Assembly (NCBI GenBank): GCA_040508515.1
Contig: JBEVMS010000267.1
Span: forward strand, 1-14,363
Direction: 5' to 3'
Length of the DNA: 14,363 bases
Source of the DNA: JBEVMS01 sp040508515
GTDB lineage: Bacteria; Pseudomonadota; Gammaproteobacteria; Xanthomonadales; Rhodanobacteraceae
Shown: positions 5,468 through 13,186 of the stretch, in pieces
How the letters are laid out: each line of letters starts with the position of its first letter
How positions within the stretch are numbered: position 1 is the stretch's first letter
The notes under the pieces: generated by a model
Told to the model about the DNA's origin: nothing
What the model saw: only the letters and a program-made list of their open reading frames with translations
Database searches by the model: none
Made by a program: the position numbers and the translations under genes

Positions 5468-5923
5468 TTGAATACCTACCTCAGCTTGGGCGGCGTCGTA
5501 CTGTTTGTGCTGGCGCTGGCCATTATCGCCAGTGCGCTGCTCTATCGTCGCAGATTACAACGGCGCACCCAGAGCATGCGAGCCCTGATCGAACTGGCCG
5601 AACGCCTGGAAGGCGATTTGAAAACCTGTCGCAGCGAGCTCAAGCGCGCCTATGCGGTGATGTCGATCAATCCGGACGCTCCTACCAGCGGCGAGCAGGA
5701 AGCGCAGCAGGCGGTCGAGGCCGGTCTGCGCGCCCTATTGCAGCAGCGCATCTGGATTCGCGATCGTGCCGCGGTGGCCAGCCAGAGCGAACTCGATCGC
5801 GCCATCGACACTTTCAATGACGCCCGACGGCGCCTGCACCCCCTGCAACGGGCCCTGGGCCAAGCGCAAGCCGAATTGGACCGCGCGATCCGCGAACATC
5901 TGCAACGAGGACATGAACCGTGA
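5468..5923 (+). CDS. Uncharacterised small membrane-anchored coiled-coil protein
   Basis: I do not recognise this 151-residue protein. It starts with TTG at 5468, preceded by the purine-rich AAGGCGGC. Residues about 5-27 (LGGVVLFVLALAIIASALLY) form one membrane helix, followed by the basic stretch RRRLQRR, so the C-terminal part should be cytoplasmic by the positive-inside rule. The rest is charged and helical: residues 35-70 and 95-148 are rich in Leu, Arg, Glu and Gln with heptad-like spacing, suggesting coiled coils. It overlaps maf by 4 bases (GTGA), so the two are translationally coupled. In E. coli nothing comparable lies between yceD and maf (yceF). A role linked to Maf or to envelope/division is possible but only inferred from position. 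Confidence 0.85.
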   Translation: MNTYLSLGGVVLFVLALAIIASALLYRRRLQRRTQSMRALIELAERLEGDLKTCRSELKRAYAVMSINPDAPTSGEQEAQQAVEAGLRALLQQRIWIRDRAAVASQSELDRAIDTFNDARRRLHPLQRALGQAQAELDRAIREHLQRGHEP

Positions 5924-6504
5924 GTGCACCATCGATCGTTTTGGCGTCCACCTCGCGCTACCGCGCGGAGCTGTTGCAGCGACTGCGTCTCGCCTTCAGC
6001 CAGCGCGCTCCGGGCACTGACGAGGCCGCGCTGGCCGGCGAACCGCCAAGCGCACGTGCCTTGCGCCTGGCCAAGGCCAAGGCTGAAGCGGCCGCCACGG
6101 GGCTGGATCACGCGCTGGTGATCGGTTCGGATCAAGTGGCCGAACTCGACGGCTTGGTGCTGGACAAGCCTGGCAGCATCCAGCGCGCACAGACCCAATT
6201 GATCGCCTGTTCCGGTCGCGCCGTGGTGTTTCATACCGGGTTGTGCGTGCTCGATACCCGCACCGGTCAATCCCATCTGCATCTGGATCAGACCCGAGTG
6301 CACTTTCGCGAGCTTGAGGCGACCGAGATCGAGCGCTATGTCGCCGCCGAGCAGCCGCTGGATTGTGCCGGCAGTTTCAAATGCGAGGGTCTGGGAATCA
6401 GCTTGTTCGAGCGCATCGATAATGACGACCCGACGGCACTGATCGGCTTACCGTTGATCGCCCTGGCGCGCCTGCTGCGCCAATGCGCCGTGACCCTGCC
6501 CTGA
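5920..6504 (+). CDS. maf: Maf/YceF-type nucleotide pyrophosphatase (probable m7GTP pyrophosphatase)
   Basis: Cytoplasmic house-cleaning enzyme that hydrolyses modified nucleoside triphosphates to monophosphates. The protein is 194 residues, usual for Maf. It has the N-terminal IVLASTSRYRAELL loop, GSDQV with Asp71, and LDKPGS with Lys83. The C-terminal GSFKCEGLGISLFERIDNDDPTALIGLPLI matches the YceF subfamily, which is known to act on 7-methyl-GTP, rather than the dTTP-type YhdE subfamily. The start is GTG at 5920 within GTGA, with GAGG 9 nt upstream. In E. coli the same gene is also divergent from yceD-rpmF, so the neighbourhood is conserved. Subfamily assignment is by motif recall and not by alignment. 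Confidence 0.94.
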   Translation: MSAPSIVLASTSRYRAELLQRLRLAFSQRAPGTDEAALAGEPPSARALRLAKAKAEAAATGLDHALVIGSDQVAELDGLVLDKPGSIQRAQTQLIACSGRAVVFHTGLCVLDTRTGQSHLHLDQTRVHFRELEATEIERYVAAEQPLDCAGSFKCEGLGISLFERIDNDDPTALIGLPLIALARLLRQCAVTLP

Positions 6505-6510
6505 GCCGAT

Positions 6511-6527
6511 GCGCCGCCGGCCGGCGC
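6511..6527. terminator. GC-only hairpin in the maf / glycosyltransferase convergent gap
   Basis: GCGCCG-CCGGC-CGGCGC forms a perfect 6-bp stem in the 31-nt gap between two convergent stop codons. No T-tract follows on either strand, so it is not a classical intrinsic terminator. It may only protect 3' ends or be chance. Confidence 0.3.
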
Positions 6528-6535
6528 CCTTGGCG

Positions 6536-8194
6536 CTAGCGGACCTGCGCACGCTGCCAGATCACACACGACGTGCTTGGGACAGCCATCACCGCCGTGA
6601 CGGACGGCACGGTCCCGCGATAAAACGCGAATCGGCGCCGGGCGGCGAACAGTTCCAGCCGCTGCGCCGGTTGCGCATCGACGATACGCCCGCACAGCGA
6701 CCCAAGCCAGGCCAATCGCTGGCGCTCACGCAAGGCGGTCTCATCGACCACCAATAGCATCGGACGACCAGCGTACAGGCGGCGCAAGCCCGCTTCGTCG
6801 AGCTGCCAGATCGCCAATTGAGGCGCGCGACCGTGTACGTGGTTAAGTGGGCTATCCAGTGCGAACACCGGCACGCGCCCGTTCAACTGAAAATCCAACT
6901 CCGCGGCCAGCATGAAATTATCCGCCACCAGCACCGAGGCAGGCTTTGATCGATCTGCCAGCAATGCCTCGCTGGCCTGCGCACTTTCGCGCCAACCGAC
7001 GAATAGACTCGGAAAAGCCTTGACTCCCGCCAACCACGTGACGTCCTGCCGCGACGCGGCCAGGGCCAGGTAACCCATCCCTGCCAACTGACCCAGCCCC
7101 GCCAGGGTGAAACTGCAAATCAATAACGCGCGGCGCCAGCCTCGGTGCGCGTTGACGCTTTGCCGCAACAACACCGGCAAAACCGCCACCAGTGGCAGAT
7201 AGCCAGGTAACGGCCAGTGCACGCGAAACCGTAAATCGTCGGCGAACAGCCCCAGCACGAGATATCCCAGCAGGAACGTGGCGGCGAACAGCGCCAGCCA
7301 GTCCCACGATGCGCCGTCGCCGCGTCGCTGCCAGCAACGCCACAAGGCCCAGAGCAATAACCCATACAGCAGCGGCGTGCAGGCCAACGCCTGTTCCAGC
7401 GGCTGTACCAAGGCATCGGCATGAAAGTGCCACGGATGACGTTCGATCAGTTGAAAAATCAGCCCAGCGCCTGCTTGCTGCCAATTGGAAATCACCAGCG
7501 GAACCAGTCCCAGCGTGGCGACGCCAAGCGCCATCCAGAGCCGCGGGCGATGCCACAGTCGGCGCGCACTGGCCGCCCCGATCAACATCAGCGCTCCGGC
7601 CAGCATCGGCATCGCCGCGCGATAATGGGTCACCCAGGCCAGCGCCAAAGCAGCTCCCAGCAGCAACCAATGGCGCCAGCGATCATCCGCCAGCGCCTGT
7701 GCGAAGGCGCACAGCGCCAGCATGATCGCAAAGGTCAGCGGCACATCCGGCAACGCCAGCACGCCGAGACTGCCGCCGAGCGGCAAGCCTAGCCACAGCA
7801 GGCCCGCCTGCCAGCCGGCACGGGCGTCGAATAGCCGGCGGGTGAAATCCACTAGCAGCCAGGGCACGCCGCTGCCCAGCAGCAGGAACGGCCAACGCAT
7901 GCCTAGCAAGCCATGCCCGGCCAGCGCTTCGCCCAGCCGGATCAAGCACGCCGTCAAGGGCGGCAAATCACTGTAACCCCAGGCCAGCCGGCGGCTTTCC
8001 TGCCAATAGAACGCCTCGTCGCCAAACGGTGACAGCCGCATTGCGATGATCAACTTGATCACGCCAAGCAACACAAAAGCCGTGACGAACGCCGCTCGCC
8101 AGCGCGCGGTAGCCGCCGCTACACTCAATTCATCCGCTCGGGCGACACCCCGCCCGGCCACCGCCGGTTGCGCATTCCACATGTCCGTCATCAT
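6536..8194 (-). CDS. Membrane glycosyltransferase, GT39/PMT_2 (ArnT-like) family
   Basis: Polytopic inner-membrane transferase of up to 552 residues that would use a polyprenyl-phosphate sugar donor on the periplasmic side. The first membrane helix is near residues 32-52. The first loop carries the catalytic-type acidic pair Asp59-Glu60 in FGDEAFYWQESRRLAWGYSDLPPL, as in ArnT and other PMT relatives. A second conserved loop, LALPDVPLTF, follows. About ten further hydrophobic segments run to roughly residue 385. The last 160 residues look soluble (ADNFMLAAELDFQLNGRVPVFALD..) and are probably periplasmic. Starts at 8194 or 8191 have GGAA upstream; ATG 8182 and a later TTG are alternatives. Acceptor and sugar are unknown. 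It stands alone on its strand, convergent with maf and head-to-head with moxR. Confidence 0.88.
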   Translation of the reverse strand: MMTDMWNAQPAVAGRGVARADELSVAAATARWRAAFVTAFVLLGVIKLIIAMRLSPFGDEAFYWQESRRLAWGYSDLPPLTACLIRLGEALAGHGLLGMRWPFLLLGSGVPWLLVDFTRRLFDARAGWQAGLLWLGLPLGGSLGVLALPDVPLTFAIMLALCAFAQALADDRWRHWLLLGAALALAWVTHYRAAMPMLAGALMLIGAASARRLWHRPRLWMALGVATLGLVPLVISNWQQAGAGLIFQLIERHPWHFHADALVQPLEQALACTPLLYGLLLWALWRCWQRRGDGASWDWLALFAATFLLGYLVLGLFADDLRFRVHWPLPGYLPLVAVLPVLLRQSVNAHRGWRRALLICSFTLAGLGQLAGMGYLALAASRQDVTWLAGVKAFPSLFVGWRESAQASEALLADRSKPASVLVADNFMLAAELDFQLNGRVPVFALDSPLNHVHGRAPQLAIWQLDEAGLRRLYAGRPMLLVVDETALRERQRLAWLGSLCGRIVDAQPAQRLELFAARRRFAFYRGTVPSVTAVMAVPSTSCVIWQRAQVR

Positions 8195-9122
8195 TCCATT
8201 CCGCGATGAAGCCCTGCATCAGCGCCTCAACGCCGCGCTTGCTCAAATCAACCAGGTCGTGCTGGGCAAGCCACGTCAGGTCAAGCTGGCGTTTGCCTGC
8301 CTGATCGCCGGCGGTCACCTGCTGCTTGAAGATGTGCCCGGGGTCGGCAAGACCACCCTAGCGCATGCGCTTGCCGCCAGTTTCGCGCTGGAATTCCAAC
8401 GCGTGCAGTTCACCAGCGACCTGCTGCCAACCGACATTATCGGGGTCAGCGTCTATCAGCGCGAGACGGGCGAGTTTCGCTTCCATCCCGGCCCGATCTT
8501 CAGTGGGTTGTTGCTGGCCGACGAAATCAATCGCGCCAGCCCCAGGACACAAAGCGCTTTGCTGGAAGCGATGGCCGAAGGCCAAGTCACTGTCGACGGG
8601 CATACCCACCACCTGCCGCAGCCGTTTTTCGTGGTCGCCACACAAAACCCGCTGGACTTGAACGGCACCTTCCCACTGCCCGACTCGCAGTTGGACCGCT
8701 TCATGCTGCGGCTGTCGCTGGACTACCCGGACGCCACCGCCGAGCGCGCGCTGCTGACCGGCAGCGATCGCAAGGATCTGCTGGCCGGGCTGCAACCGCA
8801 GATGGATGGCAGCGACCTGGCTGCGCTGCATGCGGAGCTGCGCGGCATCAGCGCCAGCCCGGCCTTGCTCGATTATCTGCAAGCCCTGCTGCACGCTAGC
8901 CGCAAGCATGCGGAAATCCGTGTCGGCCTGTCGCCGCGCGCGGGCCTGGCGCTGCTTAGCGCGGCGCGGGCCTGGGCCCTGTTGAGCGGCCGCCGCCATG
9001 TGCTGCCGGAAGATCTGCAGGCCTTGTTCCTGCCGCTGGCGGCCCATCGCCTGGTGCCCGCCCGCGGCGGCCAGCGCGAGCAGTTGGCGCGCACCCTGCT
9101 GTCCGAGGTGGCGGTCGATTGA
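8181..9122 (+). CDS. moxR: MoxR-family AAA+ ATPase
   Basis: Cytoplasmic AAA+ chaperone-like ATPase, 313 residues from the ATG at 8181. The frame is open further upstream, but the MoxR fold starts right after this Met. Walker A is GVGKTT (residues 54-59), Walker B LLLADE (110-115), and sensor 1 is Asn156 in ATQNPLDLNGTFPLPDSQLDRF. The C-terminal lid contains SPRAGLALLSAARAWALLSGR. No clear Shine-Dalgarno sequence precedes the ATG. Its start codon overlaps those of the divergent glycosyltransferase gene. It overlaps the next gene by one base (TGATG). MoxR proteins next to DUF58 and transglutaminase-like genes are thought to assist maturation or regulation of membrane-associated partners. The exact client is not known here. 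Confidence 0.95.
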   Translation: MSVIIPFRDEALHQRLNAALAQINQVVLGKPRQVKLAFACLIAGGHLLLEDVPGVGKTTLAHALAASFALEFQRVQFTSDLLPTDIIGVSVYQRETGEFRFHPGPIFSGLLLADEINRASPRTQSALLEAMAEGQVTVDGHTHHLPQPFFVVATQNPLDLNGTFPLPDSQLDRFMLRLSLDYPDATAERALLTGSDRKDLLAGLQPQMDGSDLAALHAELRGISASPALLDYLQALLHASRKHAEIRVGLSPRAGLALLSAARAWALLSGRRHVLPEDLQALFLPLAAHRLVPARGGQREQLARTLLSEVAVD

Positions 9123-10081
9123 TGGTCACCGATCGCCTACGGCGCGTACAAGCCTGGGCAGAACGCCGCCTGCCCGCGCTGACCCGCTATCGCCGCCCCG
9201 AAGCACTACCGATCGCCCTGCACCGGCGACGCATCTACATCGTGCCGACCGCCTTCGGTAGCGGTTTTGCGGTGCTGTTGTTGGTCATGCTGGTGGGCGC
9301 GCTCAACTACGCCAACAACGCGGCGCTGCTATTGACCTGCCTGGTCGCGGCGGCTTGCGCGGCCAGCATGCTGGTGGCGTTTCGTAGCCTCGATGGACTG
9401 AGCCTGCGCACGATCCACGCCGGCCAGGCCATCGCCGGCCAGCCGCTGCCGCTGACCCTGGAGCTGGACAGCGGCGACCAAGCGCGCAGCGCGATCCGAC
9501 TGGATATAGCTGGCATCTCGCAAGCCTTCGCGCTGGAGGCGCGGGACAGCACCCGCGTCACGGTCATGCTGGACACCGAACTACGCGGCTGGCTGGCGTT
9601 GCCGCGATTACGGATCTGGAGCACCTGGCCGCTGGGATTATTCCGCGCCTGGAGCTGGCTGCATCCGCAGATGGCGGTGCTGGTCTGGCCGCGTGCCGAG
9701 GCCTACGGGCCGCCGCCGCTGCACGCCAGCGATAATCCCCACCAAGCGCAGCCGCAGCAAGGCGATGATCTGGCTGGCCTGCGCAGTTATCGGATCGGCG
9801 ACCCGCAGCGGCGGATCGCCTGGAAAGCCAGCGCGCGTCATAACGATCTGTTGGTCAGGGAATACGAGCCACCACGGGCGCAGGAGCACTGGCAATTGGA
9901 TTGGCGGACCATGCCCGGGCTGGACAGCGAGGCGCGGATTGCCCGGCTGGCGCGCTGGCTGGGCGAGGCCGAGGCGCAGCGTCGGCAATGCAGTCTGTGG
10001 TTGCCGAGCGAGGACATCCCCCGTGGCAGCGGTCCGATGCATTACGCCCACTGCATGAGCGCGCTGGCCAAGCTGCCATGA
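9122..10081 (+). CDS. DUF58 domain membrane protein
   Basis: Conserved partner of MoxR ATPases, 319 residues from the ATG at 9122, which shares its A with the moxR stop (TGATG). A TTG three bases earlier is a less likely start. GAGG lies about 13 nt upstream. Two membrane helices are near residues 40-58 and 66-86 (AVLLLVMLVGALNYA and ALLLTCLVAAACAASML). The DUF58 core motif GDDLAGLRSYRIGDPQRRIAWKASAR lies around residues 216-241. The 3' end overlaps tgpA by ATGA. Function is not established biochemically; the context points to the same envelope process as TgpA. Confidence 0.93.
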   Translation: MVTDRLRRVQAWAERRLPALTRYRRPEALPIALHRRRIYIVPTAFGSGFAVLLLVMLVGALNYANNAALLLTCLVAAACAASMLVAFRSLDGLSLRTIHAGQAIAGQPLPLTLELDSGDQARSAIRLDIAGISQAFALEARDSTRVTVMLDTELRGWLALPRLRIWSTWPLGLFRAWSWLHPQMAVLVWPRAEAYGPPPLHASDNPHQAQPQQGDDLAGLRSYRIGDPQRRIAWKASARHNDLLVREYEPPRAQEHWQLDWRTMPGLDSEARIARLARWLGEAEAQRRQCSLWLPSEDIPRGSGPMHYAHCMSALAKLP

Positions 10082-12057
10082 GATTCACCTTTCGTCGCAC
10101 GCCCTCGCCGCAACCGTCCCTCGGGCAGCGGCCGTTCGAGTTGCTGTGCCTGACGGTCGGCCTGGTGCTGGTCGTTCACGCCGGTCACCTGCCGTGGTGG
10201 CTCAGTGGCGGTCTGGCGCTGGTGTTGCTGTGGCGCTTGAGGCAACGTCGTCGCCGCGTCGGCGCTGCGCCAATCTGGGTGAAACTGCCGCTGATGGCCT
10301 TGCTGGTTGCCGCGCTGGTGTTCAGCTATGGCAATTTGTTCGGTCGCGAACCGGGCGCGGCGCTGATCGTCGGCATGCTGGTGCTCAAGCTGCTGGAAAG
10401 CGAGCGCGAACGCGATGCACGCGTAGGTGCGGCGTTTGCCTGTTTCGCCCTGATGAGCGCGCTGTTGCTCGACCAGGGCCTGCTGTCCACGCTGATCGTC
10501 GCCCTGGGTCTGCTGCCCGCTCTGGCTACCCTGCATGCCTTGCAACCAGCGCGTGCCTCGCGCAGCCTCGCCTGGGAGCTGCTGCCAGCCTTGCGGCTAT
10601 TGGCGGTCGCTCTGCCGCTGGCGCTGCTGGCCTTCGTGCTGGTGCCGCGCCTGAGCTCACCCTTGTGGGGCACACCCAATGCGCCCACCGCGCGTACCGG
10701 CTTGAGCGACCGCATGTCGCCCGGGGACTTCACCGAACTGCTGACCGACGACCGCCCCGCCATGCGGGTGGATTTCGACCATCCGCCGCCCACGCCGGCG
10801 CAACGCTATTTCCGTGCCTATGTGCTGTGGCATTACGACGGTCGCAATTGGAGCGGCCTGGACCGCCGACGCGGACTGGCCCCGGCGGAAATCGACGCGC
10901 CAGATAGTTTCGCGTATCGAATCAGCCTGGAACCGAATCAACAACGCGTGTTGCCGGCGCTGGACATGCCGCTGACGGCACCCGACGGCGCGCGTTTACT
11001 AGCCGATCGCGAAGTGCTGGCCGACAAACCGGTCGACACAACCCGAAACTATGCGCTGCGCTCGACCCTGCGCTACCGCCTTCAACCCAGCCTGGATCAA
11101 ACCAGCCGCCGGCTAGGCCTGCAACTTCCAGGCGGCTTCAATCCACGCACCCTGACCCTGGGCCGACAATGGCGGCAACGTTACGGTAACGATGAAGCCA
11201 TCGCCCAGATCGGCTTGGCGCTATTCCACGATGGTGGCTTCAGCTACACGCTGGCGCCGCCCGCGCTGGGACGCGATGCGATGGACGATTTCTTGTTCAC
11301 CACACACCAAGGCTTCTGCGAGCACTATGCCTCGGCTTTTACCCTCCTGATGCGCGCCGCCGGCATCCCGGCGCGCGTGGTCACCGGCTACCAGGGCGGC
11401 TATTGGAACACCCTGGGCCACTACCTGCTGGTGCGCCAATCCGACGCGCACGCCTGGGTCGAACTGTGGCTGGCCGGGCGTGGCTGGGTGCGCTTCGATC
11501 CGACCGCGGCGGTTCGGCCGGAGCGCCTCAGCCTGGGTGCCGCGGCCGCTGCGGGCGATCAAGAAGGCTGGAGCGGCCGCGATTGGTTACGCGAGTGGCG
11601 CAATCGCTGGGATGTCGTCAACCGATGGTGGAACCAAGGCGTTATCGGTTTCGATGCATTGCGTCAACGCGGCCTGCTCACTCCGTTCGGTATCAGCGAG
11701 GTGGATAGCACCGTGTTGGCCGCTTTGCTGGCGGCTAGCGGCGGGCTGTTTGGCGGCTTAGGGCTGGCGTGGGCATTGCGGCGACGCGGCAAACGCGATC
11801 GCTTACGCGAATGCATGCGTCAGATCGAAGGGCGCCTGGCCCGTGCCGGCGTGGAACGACGCCGGGGCGAAGGACCGCAGCATTATCTGCAGCGCGCCGC
11901 GCGTGCGTTACCCACGCAGCGACGCAAGATCGAGAAACTCATGGCGAATTATCTCGAAGCCAGCTATGCACAAGACATACCAGCGCCTGAATCATTGCTT
12001 GCACTGCGTCGCGAGCTAAGAGATTTCCGGCCGCGACGCGTGTACAAAGAGTATTAA
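10078..12057 (+). CDS. tgpA: TgpA-type membrane transglutaminase-like protein
   Basis: Inner-membrane protein of 659 residues with a periplasmic transglutaminase-like domain. The Pseudomonas aeruginosa homologue TgpA is reported as important for growth. About six N-terminal hydrophobic segments fill residues 20-190 (DUF3488). The region LSDRMSPGDFTELLTDDRPAMRVDF is a family signature. The catalytic triad is intact: Cys414 in GFCEHYASAF, His458 in SDAHAWVEL and Asp474 in RFDPTAAV. A last membrane helix lies near 545-568 and a cytoplasmic DUF4129-like tail (RRRGKRDRLRECMRQIEG..) ends the protein. The start is the ATG at 10078 inside ATGA, overlapping the DUF58 gene; the frame is open upstream but overlaps that gene. 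The natural substrate is unknown. Confidence 0.95.
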   Translation: MRFTFRRTPSPQPSLGQRPFELLCLTVGLVLVVHAGHLPWWLSGGLALVLLWRLRQRRRRVGAAPIWVKLPLMALLVAALVFSYGNLFGREPGAALIVGMLVLKLLESERERDARVGAAFACFALMSALLLDQGLLSTLIVALGLLPALATLHALQPARASRSLAWELLPALRLLAVALPLALLAFVLVPRLSSPLWGTPNAPTARTGLSDRMSPGDFTELLTDDRPAMRVDFDHPPPTPAQRYFRAYVLWHYDGRNWSGLDRRRGLAPAEIDAPDSFAYRISLEPNQQRVLPALDMPLTAPDGARLLADREVLADKPVDTTRNYALRSTLRYRLQPSLDQTSRRLGLQLPGGFNPRTLTLGRQWRQRYGNDEAIAQIGLALFHDGGFSYTLAPPALGRDAMDDFLFTTHQGFCEHYASAFTLLMRAAGIPARVVTGYQGGYWNTLGHYLLVRQSDAHAWVELWLAGRGWVRFDPTAAVRPERLSLGAAAAAGDQEGWSGRDWLREWRNRWDVVNRWWNQGVIGFDALRQRGLLTPFGISEVDSTVLAALLAASGGLFGGLGLAWALRRRGKRDRLRECMRQIEGRLARAGVERRRGEGPQHYLQRAARALPTQRRKIEKLMANYLEASYAQDIPAPESLLALRRELRDFRPRRVYKEY

Positions 12058-12064
12058 GAATCGC

Positions 12065-12080
12065 GGGCAAAAAAGTGCCC
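12065..12080. repeat. Small hairpin after tgpA
   Basis: GGGCA-AAAAAG-TGCCC forms a 5-bp stem just after the tgpA TAA and 26 nt before the slp start codon. On the plus strand no T-tract follows, so it would not stop tgpA transcripts; slp may be read through from tgpA. I see no convincing separate promoter for slp in the 48-nt gap. Confidence 0.3.
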
Positions 12081-12105
12081 ACCACCACGAATGGAGTTGG
12101 CCGTC

Positions 12106-12699
12106 ATGTCGATGTACAAACCCCTGGCAGCCGCGGCTGCTACCCTGGCACTGGCCGCCTGCGCGACCATTCCGCAACCACTGCAAGGCACCTACACGCC
12201 GATTACCGCTGCTGCCGCTCAACAAGGCGGCGCAGGCGGCACGCCGGTGCGCTGGGGCGGCGTGATCATCAAGACCGAGCCCGGTCCGCAGGAAACCTGC
12301 TTCTACCTGCTGTCGCGCCCGCTCGACTCGCAGGCACGTCCTGAGTCGACCGGCAATAACGATAGCCAGGGGCGCTTCGTCGCCTGCCATGCCGGGTTCT
12401 ACGATCCGGAAGTGTTCACCCGCGGCCGCGAAGTCACCGTCACTGGCACGCTGCATGGCACTGTCTCGCAGAAGGTTGGCAGCTACGACTATGCCTACCC
12501 GCGTGTCGAAGCCAGCGTGGTCTATCTGTGGCCCAAGCGTCCGATCTACGTCAACTATCCCTACAGCCCTGGTTTCTACGACCCGTTCTGGGGGCCCGGT
12601 TTCGGTCCGTGGGGCGGTTACGGTTGGGGCGGGTATGGCTGGGGATATCCGCGCTATTACCCCGGCCGAGTATTCGTACGCCCTGGCCCGCATCACTAA
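12106..12699 (+). CDS. slp: Slp-family outer-membrane lipoprotein
   Basis: Lipoprotein related to E. coli Slp, a starvation-inducible outer-membrane lipoprotein. From the ATG at 12106 it is 197 residues. GGAG at 12093-12096, nine nt upstream, selects this start over the ATG at 12091 that contains it. The signal peptide ends in the lipobox LALAAC with lipidated Cys19. The next residue is Ala, not Asp, so outer-membrane sorting is expected. The Slp core is clear: RWGGVIIKTEP.., LLSRPLDSQARPES, SQGRFVACHAGFYDPEVF and GREVTVTGTLHGT. The last 45 or so residues form an unusual Gly/Tyr/Trp/Pro-rich tail. It ends at a strong terminator. The physiological role is not defined for this family. Confidence 0.92.
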   Translation: MSMYKPLAAAAATLALAACATIPQPLQGTYTPITAAAAQQGGAGGTPVRWGGVIIKTEPGPQETCFYLLSRPLDSQARPESTGNNDSQGRFVACHAGFYDPEVFTRGREVTVTGTLHGTVSQKVGSYDYAYPRVEASVVYLWPKRPIYVNYPYSPGFYDPFWGPGFGPWGGYGWGGYGWGYPRYYPGRVFVRPGPHH

Positions 12700-12719
12700 G
12701 ATCCCGATGCCTCCATCAT

Positions 12720-12749
12720 AAAAAAGCCGGCCCTAGGGCCGGTTTTTTT
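12720..12749. terminator. Bidirectional intrinsic terminator between slp and the HIT gene
   Basis: AAAAAAG-CCGGCC-CTAG-GGCCGG-TTTTTTT: a perfect 6-bp GC stem (or 7 bp with a 2-nt loop) flanked by an A-run on the left and a T-run on the right. It works on both strands and lies between convergent genes, 20 nt after the slp stop and 9 nt beyond the HIT gene stop. Confidence 0.95.
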
Positions 12750-12758
12750 AATTGCGCA

Positions 12759-13103
12759 TCAGCCAGGTGGCCAGCTCAGTTGACGCCCGGCGAGTAAATG
12801 CACATGTAAGTGAAAAACGGTTTGACCACCATGCGTATTGGTGTTGATCACGGTGCGATAGCCGTCCTCGCCGAAGCCCTGCGCCTTGGCGTAATCCGCC
12901 GCCGCCAGCAGCAGCTTGCCGAGCAAATCGGCATCATCAGCCCGCGCCTCGTTGAGCGTGGCGATCGCGCGCTTGGGGATAAACAGCACATGCACCGGCG
13001 CCTGCGGGTTGAGATCGCGAAAAGCCAGCACGTCATCGTTCTCGAAAACGATATCGGCCGGGATTTCACGCCGGATGATCTTGCCGAAGATGGTGTCGCC
13101 CAT
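12759..13103 (-). CDS. HIT-family (HinT-like) purine nucleoside phosphoramidase/hydrolase
   Basis: Small cytoplasmic histidine-triad nucleotide hydrolase of 114 residues, normal for bacterial HinT. It starts MGDTIFGKIIRREIPADIVFENDDVLAFRD, the typical HinT N-terminus. HVLFIPKRAIATL (38-50) is conserved, and the catalytic histidine triad is His98-Leu-His100-Val-His102 in FHLHVHLLAG. The ATG at 13103 has AGGAT about 7 nt upstream. The frame is open well upstream of this Met, but that stretch lacks homology and overlaps recR. It lies 83 nt downstream of recR and stops at the shared terminator. Substrate is inferred from the family. Confidence 0.95.
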   Translation of the reverse strand: MGDTIFGKIIRREIPADIVFENDDVLAFRDLNPQAPVHVLFIPKRAIATLNEARADDADLLGKLLLAAADYAKAQGFGEDGYRTVINTNTHGGQTVFHLHVHLLAGRQLSWPPG

Positions 13104-13186
13104 GCTTGAGATCCTGTTGTGATGATCCGTTCGTAGCCGCGGGATAAATCGCGCGGCACTGCCTACCAGAGCTTGCCCCGAAACGC

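Noticed and set aside
8046..8180. 45-residue N-terminal extension of MoxR
   Set aside because: This stretch is the antisense of the glycosyltransferase N-terminus and is not MoxR-like.
9901..10077. Upstream extension of the tgpA frame into the DUF58 gene
   Set aside because: The extra 59 residues overlap DUF58 coding sequence and look like out-of-frame translation. The ATG in ATGA at 10078 gives the expected N-terminus.
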